Shown: positions 29,208-41,200, counted from the stretch's first letter. The stretch is DNA of 64,000 bases from Pegea sp. RAD2-039 (GCA_034620365.1 JAQGEQ010000339.1:992001-1056000), one strand, 5' to 3'. Numbers and translations: made by a program. The notes: generated by a model not told the origin, from the letters alone.

Positions 29208-30894
29208 GATACCATTTTCACAAACTCCTATTTTTTTAAATATTGATTTAATGTTTTTTTTTTAAATAATGGTTAAAATAATCTGTTATCTGTTATTTGA
29301 ATCTTAATTATAATTATTATTTTGTTTTTCTTCAACTGATTTCTTCTGATTGATGAATAAAATTTTTGATTGGATTTTGTTGTTGGTATGATAGACATTT
29401 TGTATCTGCGATTTATTATTAAATCTATTTAAAAAAAGCCATTTTTGTCAGTTTAAAGTTTTAACCTGTAGAAAGGCCTTATCCACAAAAATTCAAATAA
29501 ATTAGAAGAATTAATTTGTATTTGATTGCGAGTACATAAAATGATTAATATAATATACATAAACAACTTTAATATTCATAATTTTTTAAGTAAAAACAAT
29601 TATTCTACTTTTAAATTCTAATTTTATTATCCTTTTACCCAGTTTTGAAAGATAATGTTCGACCAAAAAAGCTGATTAATTTCTATCAAAACAGAATATT
29701 ATTTAATATTATGTTCGTTTATTATTGAGTCGGTTTATTCGCCTCTCAAAAATGATAAAACCAGCTTGCCAGTCATTAACCAAGTAGCTTAAGCTAGTAA
29801 GATTACATAAATACAGTGACGGAAGTAAAAAGCGCATCAAAAACCGTCAATATAAACTAAGAAAGATGAAAATAATTTATAATATTCTATTTCTTGGCAG
29901 TAAGAATTGAACTGGGGTAAGATGCATGGGTAGTGAATAAGATTAGAGAGTGAAAGTAAGTAATATCTTTAAAAAAAGTTTCAAACTCAGTTAAGTTTGT
30001 TTATTATATTTTAATCATGTAAATAATCTCAACTTCTTCATTTAAATTGAAGATATAAATGTTCTGGGTTGCTCAAAGGTCTTTGTGTAAAGATGAAGAG
30101 TTTTAACATTTGTTGAATTTACAATATTTTGCTGTGTGACAAAAACATCAATTGTTTTATGAAAGATTTGTTTAAAGTATAATAACTGATTAAGTTTGGA
30201 TTAAAAGTCAAACGATTTTCAAAACTTCAAATTATTTTATAAACATAAGTTATTTGACTAATTTCAAATTATTGAGAATCAAACAACTAATATATGAGTG
30301 AGAGGTTTTCAAAACATTTCTATTTCAGCGTGTATTTGTATTATGAACTAAATATGTCAATAAATACTTTTGTTATTAAAATATATTTTCATTTTATCAA
30401 CAATTAAGGGTTACACTGAAATGTCACAAATATTCAACTTGCTGGTTTATGTTTTCACAAGATTGATCACAGAATTGATGCAATTCTTATTAATATCTGA
30501 TATTTTGCTATAAAGATAATTTCAAGTCATTTCGTTTCTAAACTAGGAGATCTTCAAATATTTTTCTTTTCAATAAATTATTTAATTTAATTGTAAAAAG
30601 TTTAGATAAAAATTACATTGTTCCAGCTTATCTTTAAAATAAACATATGTAAAATTATTACAAAGAAATGACTTCGATAAGAGATAACAAAAAAGTTTAC
30701 AGACTGGAGAAGATTGCTATTGATGTTTTTTCCAAAACATTTTTTTATGTCTGCTGATAGACTATTTGATAACTTGTAAAATAAAGTGGTTTATACAATA
30801 AACTAAAAATTGATAAATCTTAGTGACGTCAGTTTAAACCACAAACAGCAAACTTAAAAGAGTTTATAAATAACAGCAAATCGCTGCCAAAAGC
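29208..30894. other. Intergenic sequence between NCAPD2 and the U1 cluster
   Basis: AT-rich; contains the NCAPD2 polyadenylation signal near 29356 and the upstream region of the first U1 gene. One of the few TGACGTCA palindromes of the left part is at about 30823, some 70 bases upstream of U1 copy 1, where snRNA proximal elements usually lie. Confidence 0.5.
30865..30873 (+). promoter_or_regulatory. TATA-like element of U1 copy 1
   Basis: TATAAATAA begins 30 bases before the predicted U1 5' end. The same nonamer sits at the same distance before U1 copy 3, although the flanks otherwise differ, which supports a promoter role. Inference from position and recurrence. Confidence 0.45.
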
Positions 30895-31057
30895 ATACTT
30901 ACCTGACGGAGGTCGAACGGTGATCAGGAAGACCGTTGGCCCAGGGCGAGGTCTGTTCATTGCACTGCGATCAGATTGACCCTTGCGATTGTTCCAAATG
31001 TGAATAACTCGGCCGTGCAATTTCTTACATGGGGCTATGCGTTCGCGCAGGCCCCTC
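30895..31057 (+). ncRNA. RNU1: U1 spliceosomal snRNA, copy 1
   Basis: U1 base-pairs with 5' splice sites. The 5' end is the canonical ATACTTACCTG. Stem-loop I has the U1-70K loop (GATCAGGAAG), stem-loop II has the U1A-binding ATTGCAC, TGACCCCTGCGAT follows as in other animals, and the 3' stem-loop GGGGC...GCCCC is perfect with a TTCG loop. Length is close to the 164 nt of human U1. The Sm-site region reads CAATTTCTTAC rather than the usual AATTTGTGG, so Sm assembly may be altered; intact stems argue against a simple pseudogene. Confidence 0.92.
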
Positions 31058-31346
31058 TCTTGAAACCCAATCAGAAGGCTCTGAAGCTAAATAGATTTTT
31101 AGACTAAGAGTTCCAGCTTACTTATGAGGCTCTGGCTCTCAACTTGGTCTACTTCTATATCTCTCCTAAACTCAATTTATATTTTTTTAATGGCGAAATA
31201 ATTGACAATTAGTTATATTTTTTAACAAACTTTGTAAAGAACAACTATTTATATCAAACGATTGTATTTGTAATATTTTCACATGTGAAGCCACAAATTA
31301 CAAATATATAAAAAGTTATATTACCGTCCAGCTCAATACCAATCTC

Positions 31347-31507
31347 ATACTTACCTGACGAAGGTTGAACGGTGATCAGGAAGACCGTTGGCCCAGGACG
31401 AGGTCTGTTCATTGCACTGCGATCAGATTGACCCCTGCGATTATTCCAAATGTGAATAACTCGTTCGTACAATTTCTTACATGGGGCGATGCGTACGCGC
31501 AAGCCTC
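31347..31507 (+). ncRNA. RNU1: U1 spliceosomal snRNA, copy 2
   Basis: Very similar to copy 1, with the same canonical 5' end, U1-70K and U1A binding loops and the same unusual Sm-site region (AATTTCTTAC). The 3' stem GGGGC/GCCTC still pairs through one G-U. The upstream TATAAATAA of copies 1 and 3 is not seen here. The 3' end runs within tens of bases into sequence resembling the 3' end of a LINE, so this copy could be a retroposed or chimeric one. Confidence 0.88.
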
Positions 31508-31529
31508 TACCTGATCGATCAAAAGTGAA

Positions 31530-31605
31530 GCCAAATAAGTGCCACCAATTGAAAGAATCGCGCGATAAATAGCACCAAATGGCGCTCTCTACTCCATTAG
31601 CAAGT
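31530..31605 (+). mobile_element. LINE 3'-end fragment next to U1 copy 2
   Basis: CCAAATGGCGCTCTCTACTC here is identical to the minus strand of the LINE relic at about 40.6 kb, and the preceding 40 bases are similar, encoding the broken pattern N-W-x-x-x-A-x-D-x-x-x-W-R-S typical of the C-terminus of LINE reverse transcriptases. Only the last ~75 bases are recognisable. Confidence 0.55.
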
Positions 31606-32087
31606 GAGGGGTAGAGTACAAAAACAAACTTCAAAGAAAAAACCCTAAAATTTGTATTTTACCCTTTCACTATGTTTTGCTTTGTTTTTAACAACAGCTT
31701 TTGAGCACAGCTAGCATGGCCGTTAAAAATACTGCTGACTGAAGTATTATTTGTTTTTAGTTCCAAAATAATTTATGCGGTAATAATAGCTAAATCAAGA
31801 AGTAATTTGTTTAAATATATTTGTTCAAAAAAGTTTTTAATACTTTGGCCTAAAAATTTCATCTACAAAGTTTCTTTTTAAAATTATGTTCTTGATTAGT
31901 TAATATTGAACAAAATCGTAAACTATTGTTTACAAATAATTGATCATAATTTGAATTTTACCAGCAAGAACAAATTAACTTTGTTACTTTTGTTAATATT
32001 TGTCTAAAAAGAAATTTCGCTTTAAAAGTTGGTCAAAAAACGTTTTAAATTAGTCATGTCACCACAAACTTGAAAACTAATTCGAGT

Positions 32088-32096
32088 TATAAATAA
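32088..32096 (+). promoter_or_regulatory. TATA-like element of U1 copy 3
   Basis: TATAAATAA 29 bases upstream of the predicted 5' end, matching the element before U1 copy 1. Confidence 0.45.
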
Positions 32097-32116
32097 AGCA
32101 ATTTAACGTCACTGTT

Positions 32117-32279
32117 AAACTTACTTGGCAGTGACTGCACCATGATCATGAAGGTGGTGGGTCCGGGGAGTGGTTTCTTTCATTGCACTTCGATTGAAAC
32201 TACCTCCGCGATTGACTCAAATGTAGTCAACTCGGCTGTGCAATTTGTGGGGGTGGGACTGCGTACGCGCTTTCCCCTT
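32117..32279 (+). ncRNA. RNU1: Divergent U1 snRNA, copy 3
   Basis: Recognisable throughout as U1: loop CATGATCATGAAGGTGG of stem-loop I, ATTGCAC of stem-loop II, CAAATGTAGTCAACTCGGCTG, a canonical Sm site (AATTTGTGG) and the 3' stem GGGACTGCG...CGCTTTCCCC. It differs strongly from copies 1 and 2 outside these blocks. Its 5' end is AAACTTACTTG instead of ATACTTACCTG; the C-to-T change at nucleotide 9 alters pairing with the last exon base. Keeping Sm site, stems and TATA-like box suggests it may be expressed as a variant U1, but a recent pseudogene is possible. Confidence 0.85.
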
Positions 32280-35200
32280 CTTTATAAATCTTATGACGGA
32301 AGCTGTTCGCTATGACGTATATCGGCGGGTTTCGATTAGAATGAAGTCGTTCTGAATGAAAATGATTTTATCATTATTCTGAATTTTATTGAACTTTTTT
32401 CTTGAATTAAAGTTCAAAGATTTTAGATTATCAATAGTTTATATATCTTGAGCTTTATATCAAACAAAACTTGTGATGTTAAAAGTAATAAAGCCTCTCA
32501 ACAAACTTTGATAATATCTAAAATAAATTTGTTTTTATTGTAAAATTGTTACATGTAAACAAAAATTTAGAATTTTGGTGAACAAGAAGTTTACGACTTA
32601 AAAAGTTTGCTAATAGTAGAATACTGCTTAAAAATCTATACATATTTGAAAAAAAAGTTTAGCAGATATCAGACAGACAGTAATTGCACTGTAATAACAT
32701 ACAATTTCTTATCTGTGAGTTATTACTTTAATTATGACTTAGACATCAAAAACCACCGGCTGTAGGCTTACTTTGAAATACAATTAAAGTGAGATAAACT
32801 GGAGGTTCAGTTGATTGGCTTCTTACCATTCTAGCGCAAATTCAAACTCCATCTTGTCGTCGAAAAAGTATATCATGTAGCGCTCGCTAGCGTCACCTAT
32901 CGAGTGAATTAGTTTCTGTTCGTTACTGAATTAGTTGATCTTTAGTTTATCACATTATTTGCCTTAGATCAGGGACATTGTTCACGACGAATCTATCCAC
33001 TATCTGATCAGAGAACAGAAGTTCTTTCCTGACAACTAACGGAAGATTTCTAATAATTACTGTTGAAGATGATAAATGTCCGACCTTTTTATGTCACGGG
33101 GAGGCCAGTGCCGAGTTTGTAGTCTCGGTTACAGTAGTAGATGAGAAATAGATAAGGGATCAAGTTAATTCAATGACTTGAGTGGTAGAGAACTGAATTA
33201 GGCTTCAAACGAGAAAATTGTTCTTCATTCTTCAAATAAAGCTTCAGGTGACCAAATGCTTGGCCCGTCACTGGAAGGCAGACGTTGTAAAAGTCTGAGA
33301 AGCTCAGAATCTAGAAACTCAAAAGAAAAACTCTGAACATTTTTTCAAAAGAAGTTGAAGAGCTACATTGGAAGAAATACAGTTGGACGGATTAGATTGG
33401 ATTCCATCAATCAATGCAAACATTAGGTGGAAACAAGGAGATGGTTGAATGAAGAACGCCGATTTATTGCTCATGCTGAAGCATCCCACCTTGCTTGGCC
33501 AAACATCTGAGTACCATTTTACCAAACCGAGCTTGAAGGTCAATTTACAACATTCGTGATATCAGCATATCACATCACAGAGACAAGCTAGTTACTGCTT
33601 TAATAAATAAACCCTCAAACTCAACAGCATCTGATTTCTATTTAAACTAGAATACAATTTCCTGATGCCAATCAAAAGTTGAAGTCTACTGATATTTTTC
33701 TTTCTAAACTCATCAATAAGATAAGATATTTCTTTCTACTTGTTTCGTGCTAAGAACCAAACTTATAATCCAGTGAGAAGATGAATCAATCCATTCGTAC
33801 GAGTTTCTATGTTTAGTAACTCTTTACCTTCTTGCTACATCTGCGGCTGGGTGAAACATTCTTTTTATTAATCTCCTCCGTTTTGTTTTCCGCTTTTTAA
33901 TTTCTTTTTTTCTCCGGTCAATGATTTCAAACATCACTGGAGTTGCTAAGCTGGCGAAGACCTTATTCTTGGAATTGAGCCCTGTTGAAAATATCTTTCT
34001 TGCTCTTCAGTGAAACTTATTGTGCATCTTTTCCTTCTACTTCTTCAATTTCTAACTATTGATAATTTGCTTCTTAGATTCGCTTCTGTTGATGTTTGTT
34101 TATCTCTCTTGACAGCAATTTTTTCAATACCAAAAGTCATTCCAATACTTTTGCTTAGTGAGAACAAAGTCTTGTAAAAATTGATCGTATCTAACATCGA
34201 TTTTCAAATTATTTATATAAATTAATCGTGTTCCTATTTTCTTTATATCATCAGCCTGACATTCTGTCTTGGATTTAGACAAAAGAATCAGGAAGATGCG
34301 GAAGAGTAGCGAAGAGCACTAGTGATCCAGGAAGATTCCTCTTTTGATGTTTATTTTGGGCAAAACTTTGATCTTGTTGCTACTTCACAGATGTAGTAGC
34401 TTTTTTTTTACAAACATGTTATCTAATTTAATATTTTGTTTTTATTATTTCAATTCGACCTTAAAATTTCTGAACTTTTAAAACTTTATTATTTCCAAAA
34501 AAAATTTCAAATACTTTCCAACAAGTTCTTACTTATTTTTTACTAACCATTACTTACTAATAATTATTAATTATCTCAGAACTCTACATAACAAATAACT
34601 AATAAAAATATTTCAAATTTCTATTACTATATATTAAACCATTTACAATAAAAACTTTTATTTTTTGTAAAAACGATTAGTAGTTGTTAAAATTTGCTGC
34701 CTGAGACTTTAGATTCTATTTGAAGTCCCGGAATACAACAAATGGTAAAAAATAGATTAGACTTCTTGATGAAAATATTTAACTTAAAGGCTTGTGGAAA
34801 ATGGCTTCTTCTGCGGAAATTATTTTTTATCCAGATGACAAATTTTCATAATAATCCTTTTTCTACTTGAAGTAGCTTAACCAGATTGTGGTTACACTTT
34901 ATAAACTTAAAATAACAACTCTGGATGAATTTAGTTCTTAGTAGCTTTGATAAACTAACCAATCAGAAAGAACAACGTTCTGCTGACGATTAACATCTAC
35001 AAGTTGTACACGTCTGTTGTAGCAATTATATTATAGAAGTTTTTTATTTATTTTGAAGTTGATGATTAAGCCACAATAAAGTTGCATTTTTATCTTCTAC
35101 AATCTTAGAAAATTTTCTACAGATTCTTTTGTTGAGTTTTAACTTATTTATTAAAATGGTTTTATGGAATTATTTGCTTAATTACTTTTAAAAATCCTAG

Positions 35201-35406
35201 TAGCCCCTCTGATTTATTATTTATACTAATTTAGAAGCTTAAATTAAAAAAGTTTTAATTTCTAGTTTGGTTAGCTGCTTTGTTGATAATCTAATTATTT
35301 ATAGTTTCTAACATTAACTTATCATTCCAGGTAATATAGGAAAATCGTCGTTTTCTTTGATAGTAACTTCTGAGAACAGATTTCAATTCTCATTCAGAAA
35401 ATCAAG
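32280..35406. other. Intergenic sequence with possible unidentified repeat remnants
   Basis: 32.8-34.3 kb is GC-richer than its surroundings and has scattered short coding-like stretches broken by stops, which suggests an old transposon, but I cannot assign it. No intact gene was found. The last part precedes the PDI-like gene. Confidence 0.35.
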
Positions 35407-38400
35407 ATGATTCTAATTTCTTTAATTTCAATATTGGTGCTATTAACTCCTCAAAGTTTAGCAGCAATTGATCGAACTACATTTGGAAGAAAAGATCAAG
35501 TCATTGAGCTTGATGATTGGAACTTTTTGAATGTTTTTGACGCTGTTGACTTTCTTCTAACAATATTTTGTGAGTAGAATTTAAAAGAGTAACTTATCCA
35601 CAACATTTCACTTAAAACAGAAACCTTTTTAATCCTGATTTATTTGTAAGATTTTTGCCTCAAGATCTCAATTTTATCTGCGGATGATGAAGATTTTTGT
35701 TTACAGATGAGCAAAATAATCAAGGGAAGATGGCATTAGAAGAGTTTATGAAAGCTAAAAGTATTCTAATTGATGAAAGTGAAGACTTGGATTTTGGTAT
35801 GATGGATTTGAGTCAATATCACAAAATACGAACTGATCAACCTCTCGGAGTGACTCCAAAAGTTCGAATCTACAAAAAAAACAAATTCATCGACTATCAT
35901 GGTATTAACACTTTTAAATAATATCTGAAACAAAATTATTTATCAAAATTCTTGAAATATATATGTAAAAGTTTTGGTATAATTAATATGAGGTACATTT
36001 GAAAACAAAATTGTTTTAGGTGAGATTACAACCGAAAATCTGGTCAATTGGGCTCACCTAACCATGAATGTGCCTCTAGAGTTAAAATCTAAAGCTCAAT
36101 TTGATGAACTACTTAAATTCAGATCTGTAATTCTTGGAATATTTCCAGAAGTAAATAAAATTCAAAACTTTTTGTTTGAGAAAAAAATTATCTGAAAATA
36201 AATAACTGATATATAAAGTAACTAAATATTATATATATTATATTATAACATCCAAAAACAAAATGAAAATTGAGAAAATAGTTTTATGCCTACAAGTAAT
36301 ATTAGTTTGTTTTATCACCAATTCAAATGCTTTTTTAATTTGACAATTTTAAATGTTTTTATAAGTTTATTAGGAAGAATAACAAATAACAAAAAATTTA
36401 TAATTCTGAACAGCTGTAGTGTGATAAATCGAAAATATTTTGTTGGTTTTGTGTACAAGTATAAAGCAACGGAAGTACACATCTCGTTTAACTAGTTTCT
36501 AGTTGTTACAACTGTTTGCTTAGTCAATAATTGATTTAGTTTACTTTAACACATCGTTCTAAAAGAGATATTTGTATTACATTAAGTTTTAGAATTTACT
36601 AAGCTAGAAAATTTTATAAGTTCAACACAGTGCTACTAAATATCAAATTTAATGATTGAATTGTTATTTTTTTAACATCAGCTAATTGAATCGACAAAAT
36701 TGAAACTGATTTCTAATGATAATAATTTTCTAAGGTTTAAATAAATTTTTCTTCCAGAAAAATGAAGAATACAAAACTTTTATCAAGGCGAGCGAATATT
36801 ATGTTTATGATTCAAAACTGGTGATACCTAGATTTGCCGTCATTTCAAATACTCGACTAGCAAGAGATTTTAGGATGGTTCCTGGAAATGTCGCTATATT
36901 TAAACATGTACATTCAATTATTCATTTAAAAAAATATATTTTTATAATTTGTAATATTTTTTAAACAATACTTAAAATGAATCCAAACAAAAATTATTTT
37001 TTTTTTGACGTTTTGTGTTTTTTGATTTAGTTTGAAGAAGGTAAAAAAGTGTTATATGAAGGTGATATGAAAAATTATGAAAAATTGGATGCTTTTTTGC
37101 AAGCTGAATCTATCCCTTACGCTCACAAACACAATTTTGACAGTGTAAGTCATATAAACTAAGTTTGGTGGTAAAATAAGTTTAAGATCTTTGCTGTGGC
37201 GTTGACAAATTACTGTTACAATTATGTCAAAGTAACTTTTGTTTTAACAACAAATCAAAGCTTTTAAATCAATTTCTTATTTCTAAGGTTCATGAGAAAA
37301 TCCACAATTTAAAATATCGATACAAACATGTTTTATTTATGCGACCAAATGATCCAAATTTCGAGAAAGTTTTCGAAAGTTTTAAGGATGCTGCAAGACT
37401 TTACTCGATTAAGGTAACATTAAAGTCTACTGGAAGTACATTTACAAGTGAAGTCATAACTTTGTTGAAAATGATAAAGCTTTCTTTCGTCTTTAGAATG
37501 ATGAAGTGGTCTTTGTGTATGCAAACCCCGCAAAAGTTCCCCCAGAAACATTAAAACTTAACTTTAATGTTGATCCACTGCGAGATATTCCATGTCTACG
37601 AATGACTAATCGATGTCGTTTCAACGGAAAATATATTCAAGCCCGTGAAGACTTCTCGTACAACGGAATGATACGTTTTACTGATGATGTTATTAGTGGA
37701 AAAGTTCAGGTTAATTGTTTTAAAGTCGATTCCTATATTGTGGAAGATATAATCTGATGCCGATAAAAGCTAGCATTGCGGTCTAAGGTCTTCGCCTTGC
37801 GAGGAGTCGACAGTAGCACCTGGCAGCTAAACAAATGAAATAAGTAGTAATAAGTCGAATATTTGCCACAGAAATCAATAAGAAGTGAAGTTTTGCCAAG
37901 TGATTGGAATAAGAATGATGTGAAGTATTTAGTCGGATCAAATTATGAATCCTTTTTATATGCAAATAAGCAGAAGTCTATTTTGGTTTTCTACTGTTAG
38001 TTTCACTAAATTTCAACATTTTCTAATTAAATTTGAATTTTTTAGCTCAATAATAATAAGATAATATGAAAAATGCGAGTCAATGATAATTAAAAAGTTT
38101 AATTTTTAAGGGAACATTTTTGATGACTTCTCGAAAGTTGAAAAAATATTTTTAATGATTTTCAGATAAGAATGATAAAGAATCAAAAGAGATTCTTCCA
38201 GAATTCGAATCAGCTGCGAAAAGTATGAAGGGTGACTCATCAGCTGTGTTTGCAAAATTAGATGTAGAACAAAATGATGGCGAGTTAGGGAGCAATCTAA
38301 AAGTTCCAAAGATAGTTCTGCATCTACCTGGTGGAAAGCGAGTAAACTAATCTTCTACTCCAAATTGAATAGTTAACATTTTTTTTCTAAATTACTTATT

Positions 38401-39054
38401 TGTTTTAGGACTAAACATTAATGTATTTGAAATTAATTTTTAAATATATTTTTTTATTCAATTATTTTATTACCTTTACTACATTGCATTAAAGTATTAG
38501 TTGCTTATAACTTTATATTGATAACCATTGGTCTTTTTTGTATTCAGTCAAAACTTTACAATAGTCCAGATCTATCAAGCAAAGGATTCAAGAACTTTGT
38601 TCTATCTGCCGGAACATCAACAGCACCAGTAAGTTTTTATAAACTTTATTATTTTTATATATTTCATTTTCGAATTTTGTTAGGATGGTTATGAGAAGAT
38701 GATAGAAGAGCTCGAAAGAGATAGGGTGAGAGCTAAAGCGAAACTGGAAGAAGAGTTTATAAAAGCTGATAAAGAAAGAGAAAAGAAGTGGGAGAAAGAT
38801 GTCAAGGAAGCTTTAGAAAAGTCCTTAGTGAAAATTATTGGTGGGTAAAAAGTTTAAAATATAAAAATACAGAAAGTTTAAACACCATTTTTGACCATCA
38901 CAAACAAATCCAATAATCACAACTCTCTTTCATAGGTCAAAGTATTGATGAAATGGACGAGCACATCAAATATGAGAGAGAACATGCCAATAATCCTCTT
39001 GAACATGATCCAGAGGAACATGTTGAGAGCGTTTTAGGACATTATGAGCTCTGA
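35407..39054 (+). CDS. Redox-inactive protein disulfide isomerase-like ER protein
   Basis: Twelve exons: 35407-35569, 35707-35901, 36020-36150, 36758-36907, 37031-37144, 37288-37413, 37497-37709, 37872-37995, 38166-38341, 38548-38628, 38684-38840 and 38936-39054, totalling 1749 nt (582 residues). A signal peptide (MILISLISILVLLTPQSLAA) is followed by an a-b-b'-a' thioredoxin-fold layout. The a' domain is clear from LPSDWNKNDVKYLVGSNYES, as in PDIA1 and relatives. Both catalytic CGHC motifs are missing: the first site reads LTIFYEQNNQGKMALEEF and the second ILVFYYKNDKESKEILPEF. It cannot act as a thiol oxidase at these sites and is more likely a chaperone or calsequestrin-like protein. After a' comes a charged coiled-coil (ELERDRVRAKAKLEEEF), and the C-terminal HYEL resembles a KDEL/HDEL retrieval signal. 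The last 13 coding bases overlap the convergent small gene. Confidence 0.9.
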
Positions 39055-39269
39055 TCATCAATTTTCAATTTTTTAGATACAACTTCTTTATCTTTTTGAA
39101 ATTCTTCAACAAATTGTGTTAAAATATTTGAGGTGTTTTCATTTAGTTTTAATAAGGTTTCTTTAATAGCTGGAATTGTTAAATCTTTCAGACTTATATC
39201 CAAACACTCTGTAGTACCATCTGGCTTTACAGCTGTTGCATAAACCATTTTTTCATCAGTTTTATCCAT
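39042..39269 (-). CDS. Small 75-residue protein, possibly GON7-like
   Basis: A single-exon frame of 75 codons with a good coding look: a short beta-like start (MVYATAVKPDGTTECLDISL) then an amphipathic helix (AIKETLLKLNENTSNILTQF) and a charged tail. The order (YxxxDGxxxxLxVS, then a helix of that length) recalls GON7, the disordered KEOPS subunit of t6A tRNA modification, but the similarity is weak and from memory. Its end overlaps the last 13 coding bases of the PDI-like gene on the opposite strand. The alternative is a chance frame; lack of introns and AT-rich flanks do not decide it. Confidence 0.5.
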   Translation of the reverse strand: MDKTDEKMVYATAVKPDGTTECLDISLKDLTIPAIKETLLKLNENTSNILTQFVEEFQKDKEVVSKKLKIDDQSS

Positions 39270-40560
39270 TTTCCAAAATTAATAAAAAATTTTTAGTTAA
39301 AAATCTATGAAAAAATAAATAGACTATCAAGAAATCAATCTACTTTGCTTTACTTATAAATTATTTATAAGAAAATTAGTCTCAGCTAACAATTAAACAT
39401 TAACAAAACTTTTTTTATCAAAAATATTGAAAGTTCTTACATAACTTTTAATTAATATATGCATATATTAATTATAATTTAATTAATACATATATTAATA
39501 TATATTATTATATTATATAAGTATATACAAAATATATAGTTAATATATTTATTTTTTTGATGTAATATTTTTCTTTAAACCAAAATAAAACTAAATCAAG
39601 CTTTTAGATTTCCACAAAAATTTTTGATCATATATAATAATAAAAATTAATCTAGAAATTGATATAAGCCACACATAAAGCTTTTATTAAACTTTAAACT
39701 AAATAATAAGAACTAAACAAAAGTGTATTTCAAATTTAAAAAAATGTAATTGAAATGATTGAAAGCGATCAAACAAAATTTAAAAAAAAAAACCTTTAGT
39801 CTTTCCCACATAAATATTGAACAGTTATTAAAGTATTTTTATAAAATCTTAACCATAACAAAATTATATAAGTTAAAAAAAACTTTGATATGTAAAAAAT
39901 TATATTACTACTTTTTAAAACCTATAAATATAATTAGTGGAAATTTAATTCCTATAAATATGAGTTTATAAAACAGATTAACAAAAATCAGAGATATAAG
40001 CTTTATATAAAATTTCAAATAAATTCCAAAACCATAAATAAATGAAATTAAAGTTAAGCAAAATTATTTATTATAACTTGAGCAACATATAAAAGTATTT
40101 CACAAGTTATAATAACTACCAGCTGTAAAAGAAATTAAAACCTTTGCTTTTTGTAAGAAAAATTAACTTAGGAAAATCTGCTGCACACAGATAAACACTA
40201 TGTGTGTGTTTCCAATGTGTTCACCATATCGAAACAATATGGGCTAATCTTATTTTTGCGTAGTTTTCTGACAGTTAGTCAAATAGTTTTAAAGCAGTCA
40301 ATCATACTTAGACAAGTTAAAATTTGCAATAAACTAATAAAAAAAGACTTTTAAAAGAGTTATCTGACTGTAAATCTTTAATGATTATAATGTGAAGGCC
40401 TGCTTCGGCCAAGAACGGCCATACTGGGTATGCTTATAAGTGATGATGTTAAAAACAAAGCAAAACACAGTAAAATGAAAAAGAACTATAAAACTAATAT
40501 AGATTAAAAGACAAAAGAGCTAAGAGCAGCGAAACATTTTTAAGGTTTCTTCCTTTTCTT
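39270..40560. other. AT-rich intergenic sequence
   Basis: Extremely AT-rich, with palindromic TA-rich runs around 39.45-39.55 kb. No gene recognised. Confidence 0.5.
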
Positions 40561-41200
40561 TAAAGCTGGGTGTTCTTCTTTATCCTTCAGTGGTTTGTGG
40601 AGTAGAGAGCGCCATTTGGAGCAATCTGCTGCAGTTTCTAACCAATTGCTTGTATTAACGTTGAGCGATTTCATATCATGCTTGCAAGAAGCCCTAAACG
40701 AAAGTAAAAACGGCAGATCTTATGTTTACCTTTTGATGGCTTCTCATACAACAGATCTCGTGAGATCTTTCAGCCGATAGACGTGTCCGAGTCAGCAAAG
40801 CCTTTGATTTACATTGATATCAGGGCTTCAAGATTTTCTCATTTGAGATTTTTTGCTGCCACGTTAAACACAATATACGACAAAGGGAACAAAAGAGGAA
40901 GATATTAAGTTTATTTTCGCTAGCTTTCTACAAAGTCCAAGCTTCACTGGTATACGCTAACGTACTGCAAAGAAAGGCTTTATAGATGATGGCTTTTGTT
41001 TTGATGAATAGCTTTGGATCATCTCAGACCCTAGAGATAAACCATGCAAATGCAACCGATGCAACTGTTGACATTTGCTTCTATTGACACTGATTATGGT
41101 ATTTTTGAACCAAGGTAGACAAAATTACCTACAGCCTCAGCCTCAAAGCCATTGATATTGATTGGTTGTGGAACGTTAGCACCTTAACTTAGAGCTTTTG
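40560..41200 (-). mobile_element. Decayed LINE, reverse-transcriptase C-terminus
   Basis: On the minus strand, broken frames spell the end of an RTE/Jockey-type non-LTR retrotransposon polymerase in order: PININ-GFEAEAVGNFVYLGSKI, then TKAIIYKAFLCSTLAYTSEA and WTL, RILCLTWQQKISNEKILK, LGHVYRL, and finally SNWLETAADCSKWRSLLH. These are the regions after the catalytic palm domain. Stops and frame changes interrupt it, and no endonuclease or catalytic YxDD part was seen, so it is a 5'-truncated dead copy, as usual for LINEs. The related fragment next to U1 copy 2 is its second trace. Confidence 0.8.

Noticed and set aside
30829-31634. Minus-strand frames over the U1 copies
   Set aside because: They are antisense readings of U1 RNA genes; repeated peptide HIWNN comes from the duplicated RNA.
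32876-33130. LTR-like start TGTAGCGCTCGCTAGCGTCACC
   Set aside because: Resembles the beginning of some invertebrate LTRs, but no second LTR, primer-binding site or coding part was found.
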